A stretch of 58,985 nt of DNA, taken from Myxococcales bacterium. GTDB taxonomy: Bacteria; Myxococcota; UBA727; GCA-2721815. Below are positions 39,357 through 48,978 of this stretch, one piece after another. Location: assembly GCA_002721815.1 (NCBI GenBank), contig PBLQ01000022.1:1-58985 (forward strand), written 5' to 3'. Position 1 is the stretch's first letter, and each line of letters opens with the position of its first letter. Under the pieces are notes generated by a model, which was given only the letters and a program-made list of their open reading frames with translations, did no database searches and was not told the DNA's origin. The translations under genes were made by a program, and so were the position numbers.

Positions 39357-40648
39357 GCCAAGCGACAACACAAGGCGAAGGCCGTTTGGCCCAATTGGGC
39401 CAAAATAAATTGTTCCAAAGCCTGGCTGAGCCTTACCAGGCATTCATCAAAGACGTGGCCCAACAATATCCGTTGACGCATCAAGATTTGCATCAACTCA
39501 CAGAGATGTCTGTGGACTTGGCCATGTGGGGACAAATTACGCCGCCCGATTTGTGGGCCCAAGAAGAAAAGAAAGTCTTTGGGGCCAACGCCAAGCAGCA
39601 AAAGAAAAACCTGCTCAAAGGGTTTCGCGCGCAGTGGACGGCCTTAAAAGCCAAAGGTCCCTTATACCAGCGAGAGGGCAAGTTGGGGATAAAGCCGCCC
39701 AAGCGAAACTTAACGGTGCTCGAATCCGATCACACGGTTTTAGGTTGGTGTCCCGTGGCGTCGCCCAAAACAGTGTGTTGCAATTTGCGGACTTTAGATG
39801 CGGTACAAGGGTGCGGGATGGGATGCAGTTATTGCAGCATTCAAACTTTTTACGACGATCGTAAAGTGGGCGTGGATGGGCAGCTGGCAGAAAAGCTTGC
39901 AAAGCTCAATCTCGACCCTTCTCGTCGTTACCACATTGGTTCCGGACAAAGTTCGGACTCGCTTTTGTTGGGAGATCGGCAAGGCATTTTGTCCGCTCAG
40001 TTAGAGTTTGCACGCAACAACCCCAATATTGTGTACGAATTTAAAACCAAGTCCAAGAATGTAAGTGCGTTGCTAAGAGCTGATGTGCCAAAAAATTTAT
40101 TTGTCTCTTGGTCCATGAACACCCCCGCGGTGATTCATGCCGAAGAGCACGGCACGGCATCTTTAGATGATCGATTGGCCACTGCACGCAAGGTGGCTGA
40201 TCACGGCATCAAAGTGGGGTTTCATTTTCACCCCATGGTGCGTTACGATGGTTACCTCGAAGATTATCCCAAGCTTATCCAGCGTCTCATGACCGAATTT
40301 AAGCCCGAGGAAATCGCGTTTATTTCCATGGGGACGCTCACTTGGATTAAGCCCGCCATCAAAAGCTTGCGCATGCGGGGGATTGAAAGTGGTTTGCTGC
40401 AAATGGAAATGGACGACGCGGCTGGAAAAATGTCCTACCCCATGGAAATTAAAAAAGAGATGTTTGGGATGGCGTGGGAGCACTTCGCAGCTTGGCATGA
40501 ACAAGTTTTCTTTTATTTCTGCATGGAAGACCGAGAGCTGTGGCACGCGGTCATGGGGCGGTGTTACCCGGACAATGAAACCTTTGAGACCGATATGCTG
40601 AATGCTCTTTTTGGCAAACTCGGGCTGGAATGGGATACCCCCGTTTGA
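39353..40648 (+). CDS. Spore photoproduct lyase-like radical SAM protein
   Basis: The 431-residue protein has a C-x3-C-x2-C cluster motif (Cys154, Cys158, Cys161; GCGMGCSYCSIQTF) and an SPL-like second half: VSWSMN followed by EEHGTASLDDRL, then ADHGIKVGFHFHPM. In spore photoproduct lyase the cluster and SAM generate a radical that reverses a thymine dimer. By eye the position of the H-donor Cys (Cys141 in Bacillus) reads GSGQSSDSL, with no Cys, so a different reaction is likely. No spore genes are seen. It is coupled by ATGA to the SDR upstream. An N-terminal extension of about 110 residues precedes the barrel. Confidence 0.85.
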   Translation: MSQATTQGEGRLAQLGQNKLFQSLAEPYQAFIKDVAQQYPLTHQDLHQLTEMSVDLAMWGQITPPDLWAQEEKKVFGANAKQQKKNLLKGFRAQWTALKAKGPLYQREGKLGIKPPKRNLTVLESDHTVLGWCPVASPKTVCCNLRTLDAVQGCGMGCSYCSIQTFYDDRKVGVDGQLAEKLAKLNLDPSRRYHIGSGQSSDSLLLGDRQGILSAQLEFARNNPNIVYEFKTKSKNVSALLRADVPKNLFVSWSMNTPAVIHAEEHGTASLDDRLATARKVADHGIKVGFHFHPMVRYDGYLEDYPKLIQRLMTEFKPEEIAFISMGTLTWIKPAIKSLRMRGIESGLLQMEMDDAAGKMSYPMEIKKEMFGMAWEHFAAWHEQVFFYFCMEDRELWHAVMGRCYPDNETFETDMLNALFGKLGLEWDTPV

Positions 40649-40667
40649 AGGTGAGAAGAGGCGACAC

Positions 40668-41807
40668 GTGCGTATTTTAGTGGTGGGACCTGAGTTTGGT
40701 GTGAACGAATCTGGCGAGTACCGTCCGGGCGGTATTGCCCAGTTCTCGAGGTGCTTGGTGCGCGCAATTGCGCAATCGCCAAAAGTAACACGTGTGGGCA
40801 TCATGAGTCTGCTGGATTCAGATGCTGCCATGAAGAAAACCATGACCCGATACGCTCAGCAGGATGCAAGCCCGAACATTGAGATTCTGTCTCATGGCTT
40901 TCAGGGCAATAAGGCCGCTATGGCCCTAAGCTTGGTGACGCAACAATTTAAATATGATCACGTGATGTTTTTACACGTGGGGGTTGGTCTTTTGGCCAAT
41001 TTTATCATCAACAGAGAAACGTCTTTTTGGCTCGTTGGCATCGAGGTGCGACGGCGTTTGACCGCTATGGAACGACGCGCGTATCTGAGGGCGAACACGC
41101 GTTTGAGCATCTCTACTTATTCGTCGCAAGAAATGCAGCGTTACAACCCCGATTTGCCAGCTGCTCAAACCGTGCATCTTTGTGTGGAGCCCGACCAAGC
41201 TTGGGTGGAACCTGCCCAAGACGAAACAGAAGCGATGGCAGCCTATCACCCACAAGATCGAAAACCGGCCGTCCTCGTTGTGGCACGTATGTCGGCAAGC
41301 GAATGTTACAAAGGGCACGATCAATTGATCGAGGCTTGGCCTACGGTGGTTGCCGAAAAAAGTGATGCGGAACTTTGGATTGTGGGTGGCGGTGATGATG
41401 TAGAACGACTGCAGAAAAAAGCTGCGGCGCTTGCACCGGAAGTTACTTCAAAAGTTATCTTTCGCGGAAAAATCAGCCATGAAGACTTATTGACCTCCTA
41501 CCAAGAGGCCAGTGTGTTTGCCATGCCCAGCACCGGTGAAGGGTTTGGGTTGGTTTTTTGTGAAGCCATGCGTTTTGGCATGCCTTGCATTTGCAGTTTC
41601 GATTCTGCCGCTGAGATTGTTTTAAATGATGAAACAGGTTTTGTGGTTTCGCAAACCCCAGATGATATCGCGAAAGCCTGTGTGCGCTTGCTCAACGACC
41701 CTGATCTGGCTTCCTCCATGGCTCAAAAAGGGCAGGAGAGATTCGAAAGTGTTTTTACTTTCGCGGCTTATAAAAAGCGGCTATTACGAGCCATGAACAT
41801 CGATTAA
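40668..41807 (+). CDS. Glycosyltransferase family 4 (GT-B fold)
   Basis: GTG at 40668 with AAGAGG six bases upstream is preferred; the longer frame from 40602 would overlap the radical SAM gene by 47 bases. The 379-residue product has a GT-B fold: N-terminal VVGPEFGVN...GGIAQFSR, a C-terminal donor domain with VVARMSASECYKGHDQLIEAW, WIVGGGDDVERL and MPSTGEGFGLVFCEAMRFGMP (the E-x7-E type motif). It is a retaining transferase of the GT4 type. It lies in the same direction as gmd and may build the same surface sugar. Confidence 0.9.
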   Translation: MRILVVGPEFGVNESGEYRPGGIAQFSRCLVRAIAQSPKVTRVGIMSLLDSDAAMKKTMTRYAQQDASPNIEILSHGFQGNKAAMALSLVTQQFKYDHVMFLHVGVGLLANFIINRETSFWLVGIEVRRRLTAMERRAYLRANTRLSISTYSSQEMQRYNPDLPAAQTVHLCVEPDQAWVEPAQDETEAMAAYHPQDRKPAVLVVARMSASECYKGHDQLIEAWPTVVAEKSDAELWIVGGGDDVERLQKKAAALAPEVTSKVIFRGKISHEDLLTSYQEASVFAMPSTGEGFGLVFCEAMRFGMPCICSFDSAAEIVLNDETGFVVSQTPDDIAKACVRLLNDPDLASSMAQKGQERFESVFTFAAYKKRLLRAMNID

Positions 41808-41817
41808 GGGAACCAAC

Positions 41818-42786
41818 ATGCCTCGAGCGCTCATTTGTGGAATATCTGGCCAAGACGGCCCTTACTTGGCCAAGTTGCTTCTCGAAAAAGGTTATGAAGT
41901 TTGGGGGACAGCCCGAGACACCGACATGTCTTCTTTTCGCAACCTGGCGGCTTTGGGTATTTTGGACCAGGTTAACATTCGCTCCATGCTGCTCAGGGAC
42001 TTTCGAAGTGTCATTCAAGCCGTGGTCGAATCAGATCCTCACGAAATTTATAACCTCGCAGGCCAAAGTTCTGTGGGGCGCTCTTTTGCCCAGCCCGTGG
42101 AAACCCTAGAAAGCGTGGTGGTGGGCACCATGAACTTGCTGGAATGTATTCGCATTCTCAAAAAGCCCATTCGATTTTACAACGCTGGTTCCAGTGAATG
42201 TTTCGGTGATACCGGCCGGGTTGCTGCCGACGAGACGACCCCTTTCGCACCGCGAAGTCCTTACGGTGTGGCCAAGGCAGCAGCTTTTTGGGAAACCGCC
42301 AATTATCGCGAAGCCTATGACATTTACGCGTGCACCGGGATGCTCTTTAATCATGAGTCGCCTTTTCGACCGCGACGTTTTGTGACCCGAAAAATTGTCG
42401 AAGGTGCTTGTCACATTGCAGCCGGTAAAGCGGATGAGTTGCGTTTAGGCTCTTTAGAGATCAGTCGCGACTGGGGATGGGCGCCCGAATATGTGGATGC
42501 CATGTGGCGGATCCTACAAGCCGACGAGCCAGATGATTTTGTCATTGCCACGGGTGAATCCAATACCCTCCAGTTTTTCGTTGAATCGGTTTTTGCAGAA
42601 GTGGGCCTCAATTGGGCGGATCATGTAAAAACAGACGAATCTTTGCTCCGTCCCAGTGACATTTTGTTCAGCCAAGGTTGTGCGGATAAGGCGAAATCCA
42701 TTTTGGGGTGGGAAGCAAAAACCCACATGAAAGGCGTGATTTCCAAGCTGGTGACGGCAGAACGCGACCGCCCAGAGTACCAATAA
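41818..42786 (+). CDS. gmd: GDP-mannose 4,6-dehydratase-like sugar nucleotide dehydratase
   Basis: The 322-residue protein has the extended-SDR NAD(P) motif GISGQDGPYLAKLLLEKGY, IYNLAGQSSVG, the catalytic SSECFG and YGVAK, and NHESPFRP followed by FVTRKI, all hallmarks of Gmd. Gmd converts GDP-mannose to GDP-4-keto-6-deoxymannose, the precursor of fucose, rhamnose and perosamine. It is somewhat shorter than most Gmd proteins (about 340-370), so a related dehydratase or reductase (RmD/Gmer-like) is possible. It follows the GT4 gene by 10 bases, so its product may feed the neighbouring glycosyltransferases. Confidence 0.87.
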   Translation: MPRALICGISGQDGPYLAKLLLEKGYEVWGTARDTDMSSFRNLAALGILDQVNIRSMLLRDFRSVIQAVVESDPHEIYNLAGQSSVGRSFAQPVETLESVVVGTMNLLECIRILKKPIRFYNAGSSECFGDTGRVAADETTPFAPRSPYGVAKAAAFWETANYREAYDIYACTGMLFNHESPFRPRRFVTRKIVEGACHIAAGKADELRLGSLEISRDWGWAPEYVDAMWRILQADEPDDFVIATGESNTLQFFVESVFAEVGLNWADHVKTDESLLRPSDILFSQGCADKAKSILGWEAKTHMKGVISKLVTAERDRPEYQ

Positions 42787-42877
42787 AAACAAGTAGTTAG
42801 GCTCTTACCCCGCTTCAAACCGCCAATTTGGGCCGCTGGGGGATAAATAGAGCGAGGGTTTGCGTTTTGGGAGATCT

Positions 42878-44074
42878 ATGGAACTTATAACAATTAAGCC
42901 ATTTCGACCTGTGTTGTTTTTAAGTCTGGCCTCTGAAGGCATGGGCCATGCCACCCGTGCACGAACGCTGATTCAGCACCTGGCCGCCAACTACGACTTG
43001 CATGTGTTCTGCGGCGGCACGGTTTATCAGTATCTCAAAAATCACCATCATCAGGTCCATGAAATCCCTTACGTTAAACTCACCTATCGAAACAATCGAT
43101 TAAACTTGTGGGCCACCATTCGTTCCGAAGCACCTAAAGTCATCACTTTCATCCGTAAGATTTTTGGAATGGCCCGACTGACGCGCAAGATGAAGCCAGT
43201 GGCGCTCATTTCTGATTTTGAATTCATCAGTTCTTGGAGCGCCTTGTTGTCAGGGGTCAAAGTGATCTCTTTTGACAACATGCATTTGCACCCCTACGCC
43301 CAGCTCGAAAGAGTGGCGCCGGAAGATAAAAACGCCGCCAGAATGGTGAAACGCATTTGTCGCATCAATGTGCCCATGAAGCATAAAGTGTTGGTGAGCA
43401 GTTTCTTTAAACCACCATTGAAAGCCCGCGTGAAGGATGATTACTTTCGGTACATTCCCTGCTCGGTGCGTGATGAAGTGTTGTTACGTAAAAATAAGGT
43501 GTCCCAAAATGGTCCAGTTCTGGTGTATCAAACCAGCCAAAGCAACGACGATTTGCACGCGACCTTAGAAGAAGCCACCCAAGTAACGTCATTGAATTTT
43601 GCCGTTTATGGCAGCAGTGGTCGAGGTTCGGCGGCGGGAGGTCGCATTGAATACCGCGCCTTTAATGAGGATACCTTTTTAGATGATATGGCCGCCGCCC
43701 CTTTTGTGATGATCAATGGCGGGCACAGTGCCATTTGTGAAGCGCTCTCTTTGGGCAAGCCCGTTTTGGCCGAACCTATCCAAGCACAGTACGAGCAAAT
43801 ATTAAATGGTGTTTACCTCGAGAAATTAGGGGTCGGCATGGGCGTGCGAAAGCTCACCGCCAAGGACATTCAACATTTCGAAGAGTGCGCGCCATTAATG
43901 GGCCGGCGGGCCGCTCAGCTCGATGTGGTGGACACGGAAGGCATGATCCGGGAAATCCGCCAAGCCATTGATGAGGTGGGACCCACCGGGGTTTTATGGC
44001 CTGAAACCAACAAAAGTGCTCGTTCACGCAAACCTGTTCGATTGCGGGCTTTGAAGGGTTTGGCTCGGCGTTAA
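42878..44074 (+). CDS. GT-B glycosyltransferase, MurG/MJ1255-like
   Basis: The ATG at 42878 has GGGAG five bases upstream. The 398-residue product starts with LFLSLASEGMGHATRARTL, the Gly-rich loop of MurG-like and MJ1255/VC2487-type transferases, has VISFDNMHLHPYAQLERV and the C-terminal FVMINGGHSAICEALSLGKPVLAEP donor-binding signature. A basic tail (RSRKPVRLRALKGLARR) may contact membranes. It follows gmd after a 91-base gap and closes the sugar cluster. Its donor and acceptor are unknown. Confidence 0.85.
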   Translation: MELITIKPFRPVLFLSLASEGMGHATRARTLIQHLAANYDLHVFCGGTVYQYLKNHHHQVHEIPYVKLTYRNNRLNLWATIRSEAPKVITFIRKIFGMARLTRKMKPVALISDFEFISSWSALLSGVKVISFDNMHLHPYAQLERVAPEDKNAARMVKRICRINVPMKHKVLVSSFFKPPLKARVKDDYFRYIPCSVRDEVLLRKNKVSQNGPVLVYQTSQSNDDLHATLEEATQVTSLNFAVYGSSGRGSAAGGRIEYRAFNEDTFLDDMAAAPFVMINGGHSAICEALSLGKPVLAEPIQAQYEQILNGVYLEKLGVGMGVRKLTAKDIQHFEECAPLMGRRAAQLDVVDTEGMIREIRQAIDEVGPTGVLWPETNKSARSRKPVRLRALKGLARR

Positions 44075-44154
44075 GCACCAATGCCGCTTGATTGACTTGC
44101 TGTGGATTGGCGTCTTGGGTATGTTCTACCCTCTGCCCATCACAGGACACGCCC

Positions 44155-44748
44155 ATGGCCCATTTGGAATACCATTTCGATATTGTTTGCCCTTATGCTT
44201 ATTTGGGCTCCACCCAAATCACTTCCATTTGTGAAAAACACCAAGCATCTTTGAGTTGGCACCCTGTGCTTTTAGGTGGCATTTTAAAAAGTGTCGAAGT
44301 GGATCCCATGTTCACAACCAAGCTCTCGCCCGCCAAAGCCCAGCACAATGTTTTGGACATGTACCGACACGCTGACATGATGGGTGTGCCTTTTCAATTT
44401 AATCCCTTGCATCCCATTCGTACGGTCAAAGTTCAACGGGCCTTGGTGGTGGCTGAGGCCCCCCCTGTTTTAATTAAAAAGCTTTATGACGCTTATTGGG
44501 TCGACAGTTTGGATTTATCCCAAGAGAGCGAACTCAAAGCGGTGCTCGATGATGCCGGGTGCGATGGGCAGGCCATTTTAGAAGAGATTGAAAACCCTGC
44601 GGTGAAAGCCCAGCTCAGGCAGGCCACCGATGATGTGGTGGCCCGTGGCGCTTTTGGGGTGCCCGCCATGTTTGTGGGCAATGAGTTGGTTTGGGGCCAA
44701 GATCGTTTGCATTTTGTGGAGCGCTTACTCGAAGGAGGCCAGTTGTGA
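44155..44748 (+). CDS. DsbA-fold 2-hydroxychromene-2-carboxylate isomerase-like protein, first copy
   Basis: The ATG at 44155 with AGGA eight bases upstream gives 197 residues of the HCCA-isomerase/kappa-GST family: HLEYHFDIVCPYAYLGS, LSWHPVLLGGI, a helical insert and the C-terminal ARGAFGVPAMFVGNELVWGQDRL with cis-Pro. The position that is the catalytic Ser in HCCA isomerases, just before Pro13, is Cys12 here. Family members isomerise aromatic-degradation intermediates or transfer glutathione; no aromatic pathway is nearby. It is coupled by a 4-base GTGA overlap to a second copy. Confidence 0.85.
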   Translation: MAHLEYHFDIVCPYAYLGSTQITSICEKHQASLSWHPVLLGGILKSVEVDPMFTTKLSPAKAQHNVLDMYRHADMMGVPFQFNPLHPIRTVKVQRALVVAEAPPVLIKKLYDAYWVDSLDLSQESELKAVLDDAGCDGQAILEEIENPAVKAQLRQATDDVVARGAFGVPAMFVGNELVWGQDRLHFVERLLEGGQL

Positions 44749-45347
44749 GTCACGTGGATTTTTATTTCGACTTTTCAAGTCCCTTTGCTTACCTCGGTGC
44801 CACGCAGATCGAAGCCATTGCGGAGCGCGCAGGGGCCACTTTGTCTTGGAAACCCATGTTTTTGGGTGGGGTTTTCAAAGCGGTGGACACGCCCATGGTG
44901 CCCTTTTTTGAATTGAGCGAACAAAAGCGCCGCTACATCGCCACCGATATGCAGCGTTGGGCAAAATGGTGGGATGTCTCATTCAATTTTCCTTCGCAGT
45001 TTCCCATGATGACGGTGAAACCTTTGCGCATGTGTTTGACCTTAGATAACCCAGCGCCATTTATTCACCGGGTGTTCGCAGCTTATTGGTCCGAGGGCTT
45101 GGACATCTCTACCGACGATATTTTGGCGCAGTGCTGCAAAGAGGTGGATCTCGATCCTGCCTTGGTGCAAAAAGCCAGCGACCCTGAAGTGAAAGCAAAG
45201 CTTCAAGCGGCCACTTCCGAGGCCATTGAGAACGGCGTCTTTGGTGCGCCCACCAGCATTATCGATGGCCATGTGTTTTGGGGGCAAGACCGTATGGACA
45301 TGGTGGAAAAAGCCCTAGGTGGCTGGGTACCACCGGTTTTGGATTAA
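44745..45347 (+). CDS. DsbA-fold 2-hydroxychromene-2-carboxylate isomerase-like protein, second copy
   Basis: The start is GTG at 44745 overlapping the previous stop by four bases, with GAAGGAGG six bases upstream. The 200-residue product is a paralogue of the gene before it: SHVDFYFDFSSPFAYLGA, LSWKPMFLGGVFKA, and ENGVFGAPTSIIDGHVFWGQDRM. Here Ser12 occupies the usual catalytic position, unlike the first copy. The pair may act as a heterodimer or on successive steps. Its stop overlaps the convergent HAD gene by four bases. Confidence 0.87.
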   Translation: MSHVDFYFDFSSPFAYLGATQIEAIAERAGATLSWKPMFLGGVFKAVDTPMVPFFELSEQKRRYIATDMQRWAKWWDVSFNFPSQFPMMTVKPLRMCLTLDNPAPFIHRVFAAYWSEGLDISTDDILAQCCKEVDLDPALVQKASDPEVKAKLQAATSEAIENGVFGAPTSIIDGHVFWGQDRMDMVEKALGGWVPPVLD

Positions 45348-46039
45348 GCGGACCCAAATCGCTGACAAATATTTTCCCAGTTAAACTCAGTGACGGTTTC
45401 GATGACCCAATCCGCCATGTGTAAATCCGATGCGGGTTGTGATTGGGCCACGCCCACACAAGGCATGCCCGCAGCATGGGCGGCAGCAATACCGTGGGGC
45501 GCATCTTCAATCACCAAACATTCCGATGTCTGAAGGTCGCGCAACGCAGGCGATTGTTCTTTGAGCGCTTCGAAGGCTGCCAAGTACCCATCGGGCGCCG
45601 GCTTGCCGTTGCGAATTTCATCGGCACTGAACACGGTTTGAAAACAAGAGGTGAGTTCTGCCCATTTTAATGTGTTTTCAATTTCGTGTCTGCGCGCACC
45701 AGAGTTGATGGCCAATGTGACGTTTTGGGCCAGGTGTTGAATGCAGCTTTTTGCACCAGGGAAGAGGGGCATTTCGTTGGCGAGCAAGCGCAGGTAAATT
45801 TCGGATTTGGCTTCGACCCATTGGTCGATGGAGCGGCCCTTGGCATGGGTTGCGTTGTGGTCTTTGAGGAATGCTTCGAAAAAGCCCCAGTCGTTCAGGC
45901 CCAAATAGTGGGTCAGATACAAATCTTGGGTCAGTGTCAAATCCGCGTTGGCCAGACTTTCTTGAAAGGCTTCAAAATGCAGGTGCTCATCATCGAGGAT
46001 AACCCCGTTGAAGTCGAAGATGATGGCTCGGATACTCAT
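45344..46039 (-). CDS. HAD-superfamily hydrolase (beta-phosphoglucomutase-like)
   Basis: The 231-residue protein has HAD motif I as FDFNGVILDDE, motif II around INSGA, a Lys in NGKPAPDGY and motif IV ECLVIEDAPHGI; the cap lies between. Motif I normally reads DxDG; here the second Asp is Asn11, which would lower general acid/base catalysis unless the cap supplies it. The IEDAP segment is typical of sugar-phosphate phosphatases and phosphomutases. It starts three bases after the OPA transporter gene and is probably in its transcript. Imported organophosphate is a possible substrate by context. Confidence 0.85.
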   Translation of the reverse strand: MSIRAIIFDFNGVILDDEHLHFEAFQESLANADLTLTQDLYLTHYLGLNDWGFFEAFLKDHNATHAKGRSIDQWVEAKSEIYLRLLANEMPLFPGAKSCIQHLAQNVTLAINSGARRHEIENTLKWAELTSCFQTVFSADEIRNGKPAPDGYLAAFEALKEQSPALRDLQTSECLVIEDAPHGIAAAHAAGMPCVGVAQSQPASDLHMADWVIETVTEFNWENICQRFGSA

Positions 46040-46042
46040 GGT

Positions 46043-47380
46043 TTATGCCTTTGCGTTTTCTGTTTCGGGCGTGGTGTTCCACAGCGTGCTCATCAAGAGG
46101 GCCCCCACGATGCACAAGGGGGAGAAAATCATAAAGACCGATGACCAACCGTATAGCTCTGAAACGTAGCCCACCACCACGCCAGACAAAGCGCCACCAA
46201 TGGAGCCCAGGCCGTTGACAAAACCTGCTGCCAGGGCCGAGGCGCGTCCGTGTCCAAAATCCACTGCGGCCACCCCGCTGATCAGCGCGTCCGGACCGTA
46301 CAGCAGAAACCCGAGTACCGCGATGCTGATAAGGTTTTCGATTTTGCCCAACCCGCTCACTTCAGTGTACGCAAAGGTGGCCACGGCCAACAGCAGCATC
46401 ATGATCACTGCGGGTGGGGCGCGTCTGCTTTTAAACAAGCGATCTGAAATCAGCCCGGCTAAAATGACCCCGAGGACGCCCGCTACATCGAAAGCAATGG
46501 AGGTATACCCCGCCTCGCCCGTTTCATATTTGAGTTCTTGGGCCATGTAGAAGGGCAACCAAAACAACAGTGAGTACCGAATGAATTTAAGAACCACATA
46601 ACTCAAACCCAAAGTCCAAATGGGCCGACTTGTGAGAACCAAGCGCACATGTTGCCAGTTGTCGTCTTCTGCATCCTCTTCGTTGTCGGCGACCAGCATC
46701 TCGGTGTTGTGTTTGTGGGCGTGGTACACTTCCACATGGGGCAGGCCTTCGGTTTGTGGGGACCCGGGCATCTTCCATTTGAAAAGCAACGCAAAACCAA
46801 AGATGATCAAGGCGGGGCCGAACAGGGCACTTTGCCAACCGAAATGAACCAGTAAGGTGGTGGCCAAAAGCGTGGCGATGACTGGACCTGCTTGATAGCA
46901 GGTGAGCCAAAAGCCCATGGCGGATCCACGTTCGCCCCTGGCAAACCAGTCCGAGAAAGATTTGGTGCATCCGGGCCAGCCAGAGGATTGGGCAAAACCA
47001 TTGAGTACCCATGGCACCAAGAAAAATAAAAAGCCTTGGCCAAATCCAAAACACAGGTTCATGAGCGCGGTGAAAATCAACCCGATGCCCACCACTTTTT
47101 TACCGCCGAAGCGATCGCCCAAGGTCCCGCTGATAAACTGTCCGATGGCATAGGCGATGAGGTAACCGGTATCGATGGCCCCCAGTTGGGTGTTGGTGAG
47201 CGCGAAGGCTTCGGCCAAGGGGTCTTTGAGCACGCTGAGGTTTTTTCGGCAGAGGTAAAAGCCGGCATAGGCGCACCAAGTGAGTGCGAAGGCATGAATT
47301 CGGGCTTTGCGGTACCGAATTTCCCAATCTGAGGGCAAATGGGGGTCGATTCCTTGTGGGGTGGCGGTTGCAGTGCTCAA
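46043..47380 (-). CDS. MFS transporter, organophosphate:phosphate antiporter (OPA) family
   Basis: The 445-residue protein has about 12 membrane segments and the OPA-family start [29 protein letters not shown], followed by [25 protein letters not shown]; the C-terminal half carries [19 protein letters not shown]. The family exchanges phosphorylated sugars or glycerol-3-phosphate for phosphate at the inner membrane (GlpT, UhpT, PgtP). The start is TTG with AGGAGA five bases upstream. The HAD phosphatase-like gene follows by three bases. It is divergent from the aldehyde dehydrogenase gene across a 98-base spacer. Confidence 0.88.
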   Translation of the reverse strand: MSTATATPQGIDPHLPSDWEIRYRKARIHAFALTWCAYAGFYLCRKNLSVLKDPLAEAFALTNTQLGAIDTGYLIAYAIGQFISGTLGDRFGGKKVVGIGLIFTALMNLCFGFGQGFLFFLVPWVLNGFAQSSGWPGCTKSFSDWFARGERGSAMGFWLTCYQAGPVIATLLATTLLVHFGWQSALFGPALIIFGFALLFKWKMPGSPQTEGLPHVEVYHAHKHNTEMLVADNEEDAEDDNWQHVRLVLTSRPIWTLGLSYVVLKFIRYSLLFWLPFYMAQELKYETGEAGYTSIAFDVAGVLGVILAGLISDRLFKSRRAPPAVIMMLLLAVATFAYTEVSGLGKIENLISIAVLGFLLYGPDALISGVAAVDFGHGRASALAAGFVNGLGSIGGALSGVVVGYVSELYGWSSVFMIFSPLCIVGALLMSTLWNTTPETENAKA

Positions 47381-47478
47381 GCTTTCTCCTGGATGGTGTT
47401 CTCATACACCGCTTCGTGTTAAAAGCTAGGGGGCTCTCCTGCACAATCAGGTGGGCCAGCAGCGAAAAGAGGGCTTTT

Positions 47479-48957
47479 GTGTCACAAAACAGCGAATCCG
47501 TCCGCGAAGTGGGTCTTTATATCCACGGTGAGAGCACCCCAGCCAACTCTGGGGAAACCTTTGAGAGCATCAACCCGGCCACGGGCGAAGTCATTGCGAG
47601 GGTGCAAAATGCCCACGAAGCTGATGTGGATCGCGCCGTGGATTCGGCACATCAAGGTTTTGTTCAATGGTCGCAGATGCCCGGCGCTGACCGTGGACGG
47701 GTTTTAAATGAAGCGGCACGTATTCTTCGCAGTCGCAATAAAGACATCGCCGCTTTGGAGGTGAAAGACACTGGTAAACCCATTGCCGAAGCCATTGCGG
47801 TGGATGTGCTCTCAGGGGCAGACGCCATCGAATATTTTGCGGGCTTGGCCAGCACCCTTCATGGTTCCCATTTTGATTTACCGCCTACCGCGTTTGCCTA
47901 TACGCGGCGAGAGCCTTTAGGTGTTTGTGCTGGCATCGGTGCTTGGAATTATCCCATTCAAATTGCTTGTTGGAAATCTGCACCGGCTTTGGCGTGCGGA
48001 AATGCCATGGTGTTTAAGCCATCAGAACTCACGCCTTTAACGGCCATGGAGCTGGCGCGGGCTTATACCGATGCGGGCGTGCCACCGGGTGTATTCAATG
48101 TGGTGCAGGGGGACGGTCGCACGGGGCAGGCGCTATCGCGTCATCCACGCATTGCCAAAGTGTCGATCACTGGCGAGGTGGAAACGGGCAAGCGGGTCAT
48201 GGCGGATGCGGCTGGCACGCTCAAACACGTCACCATGGAGTTGGGCGGGAAATCACCCTTAATTATTTTTGCGGATGCTGATTTGGACAATGCGGTGTCG
48301 GGGGCCATGCTCGCTAACTTTTATACCCAGGGCGAGGTTTGCTCCAATGGCACGCGGGTGTTTGTTGAGTCCTCCATTCGAGAGGCATTTTTAGAAAAAC
48401 TGATTCCGCGGGTGAAAGCCATGAAGGTGGGGGACCCCATGGAGCCGGACACCCACATGGGTGCGTTGATCAGTGCGGCGCACATGGAAAAAGTGCTCGG
48501 TTATGTTGAGGCTGGCAAAGCGGCGGGTGCCCAGCTCTTAGCGGGCGGTGAACGTTTGCAAACGGGGGCTTTAGAAAAGGGCAACTTCATGACGCCTGCC
48601 GTTTTTGATGCGTGCCGTGATGACATGACCATCGTGCAAGAAGAGATTTTTGGGCCGGTGATGTGTGTGTTGGATTTTAAAACAGAAGAAGAAGTAATTC
48701 GCCGCGCCAACGACACTCGCTATGGTTTGTCGGCTGGCATCTTTACCCAGAACCTACCCCGGGCCCATCGGGTGGTGGCACAAATTCAAGCGGGCACCTG
48801 TTGGATCAACAACTATAACTTGGCGCCCATCGAAATTCCTTTTGGGGGCATGAAAGAATCGGGTTTGGGACGCGAAAACAGCTTTACCACCCTCGAGCAT
48901 TATACCCAGCTCAAAACTGTGTACGTTGAAATGGGAGATGTGGAGAGTCCCTACTGA
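47479..48957 (+). CDS. betB: Aldehyde dehydrogenase, betaine aldehyde dehydrogenase type
   Basis: The start is GTG at 47479 with AGAGGG five bases upstream; the frame is open further upstream but unsupported. The 492-residue product has the ALDH core: [27 protein letters not shown], catalytic Glu254 (MELGGKSPL) and nucleophile Cys288 (GEVCSNGTR), with EEIFGPV and the [19 protein letters not shown] end. [12 protein letters not shown] and [17 protein letters not shown] match BetB, which makes glycine betaine from betaine aldehyde with NAD(P). No betA, betT or betI is in the window, so related gamma-aminoaldehyde substrates stay possible. Confidence 0.88.
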   Translation: MSQNSESVREVGLYIHGESTPANSGETFESINPATGEVIARVQNAHEADVDRAVDSAHQGFVQWSQMPGADRGRVLNEAARILRSRNKDIAALEVKDTGKPIAEAIAVDVLSGADAIEYFAGLASTLHGSHFDLPPTAFAYTRREPLGVCAGIGAWNYPIQIACWKSAPALACGNAMVFKPSELTPLTAMELARAYTDAGVPPGVFNVVQGDGRTGQALSRHPRIAKVSITGEVETGKRVMADAAGTLKHVTMELGGKSPLIIFADADLDNAVSGAMLANFYTQGEVCSNGTRVFVESSIREAFLEKLIPRVKAMKVGDPMEPDTHMGALISAAHMEKVLGYVEAGKAAGAQLLAGGERLQTGALEKGNFMTPAVFDACRDDMTIVQEEIFGPVMCVLDFKTEEEVIRRANDTRYGLSAGIFTQNLPRAHRVVAQIQAGTCWINNYNLAPIEIPFGGMKESGLGRENSFTTLEHYTQLKTVYVEMGDVESPY

Positions 48958-48978
48958 ACGCCAACAGGGTTTATGGCC

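Noticed and set aside
40163-40843. 226-residue minus-strand ORF over the radical SAM and GT4 genes
   Set aside because: Antisense to conserved SPL-like sequence and crosses the start of the next gene.
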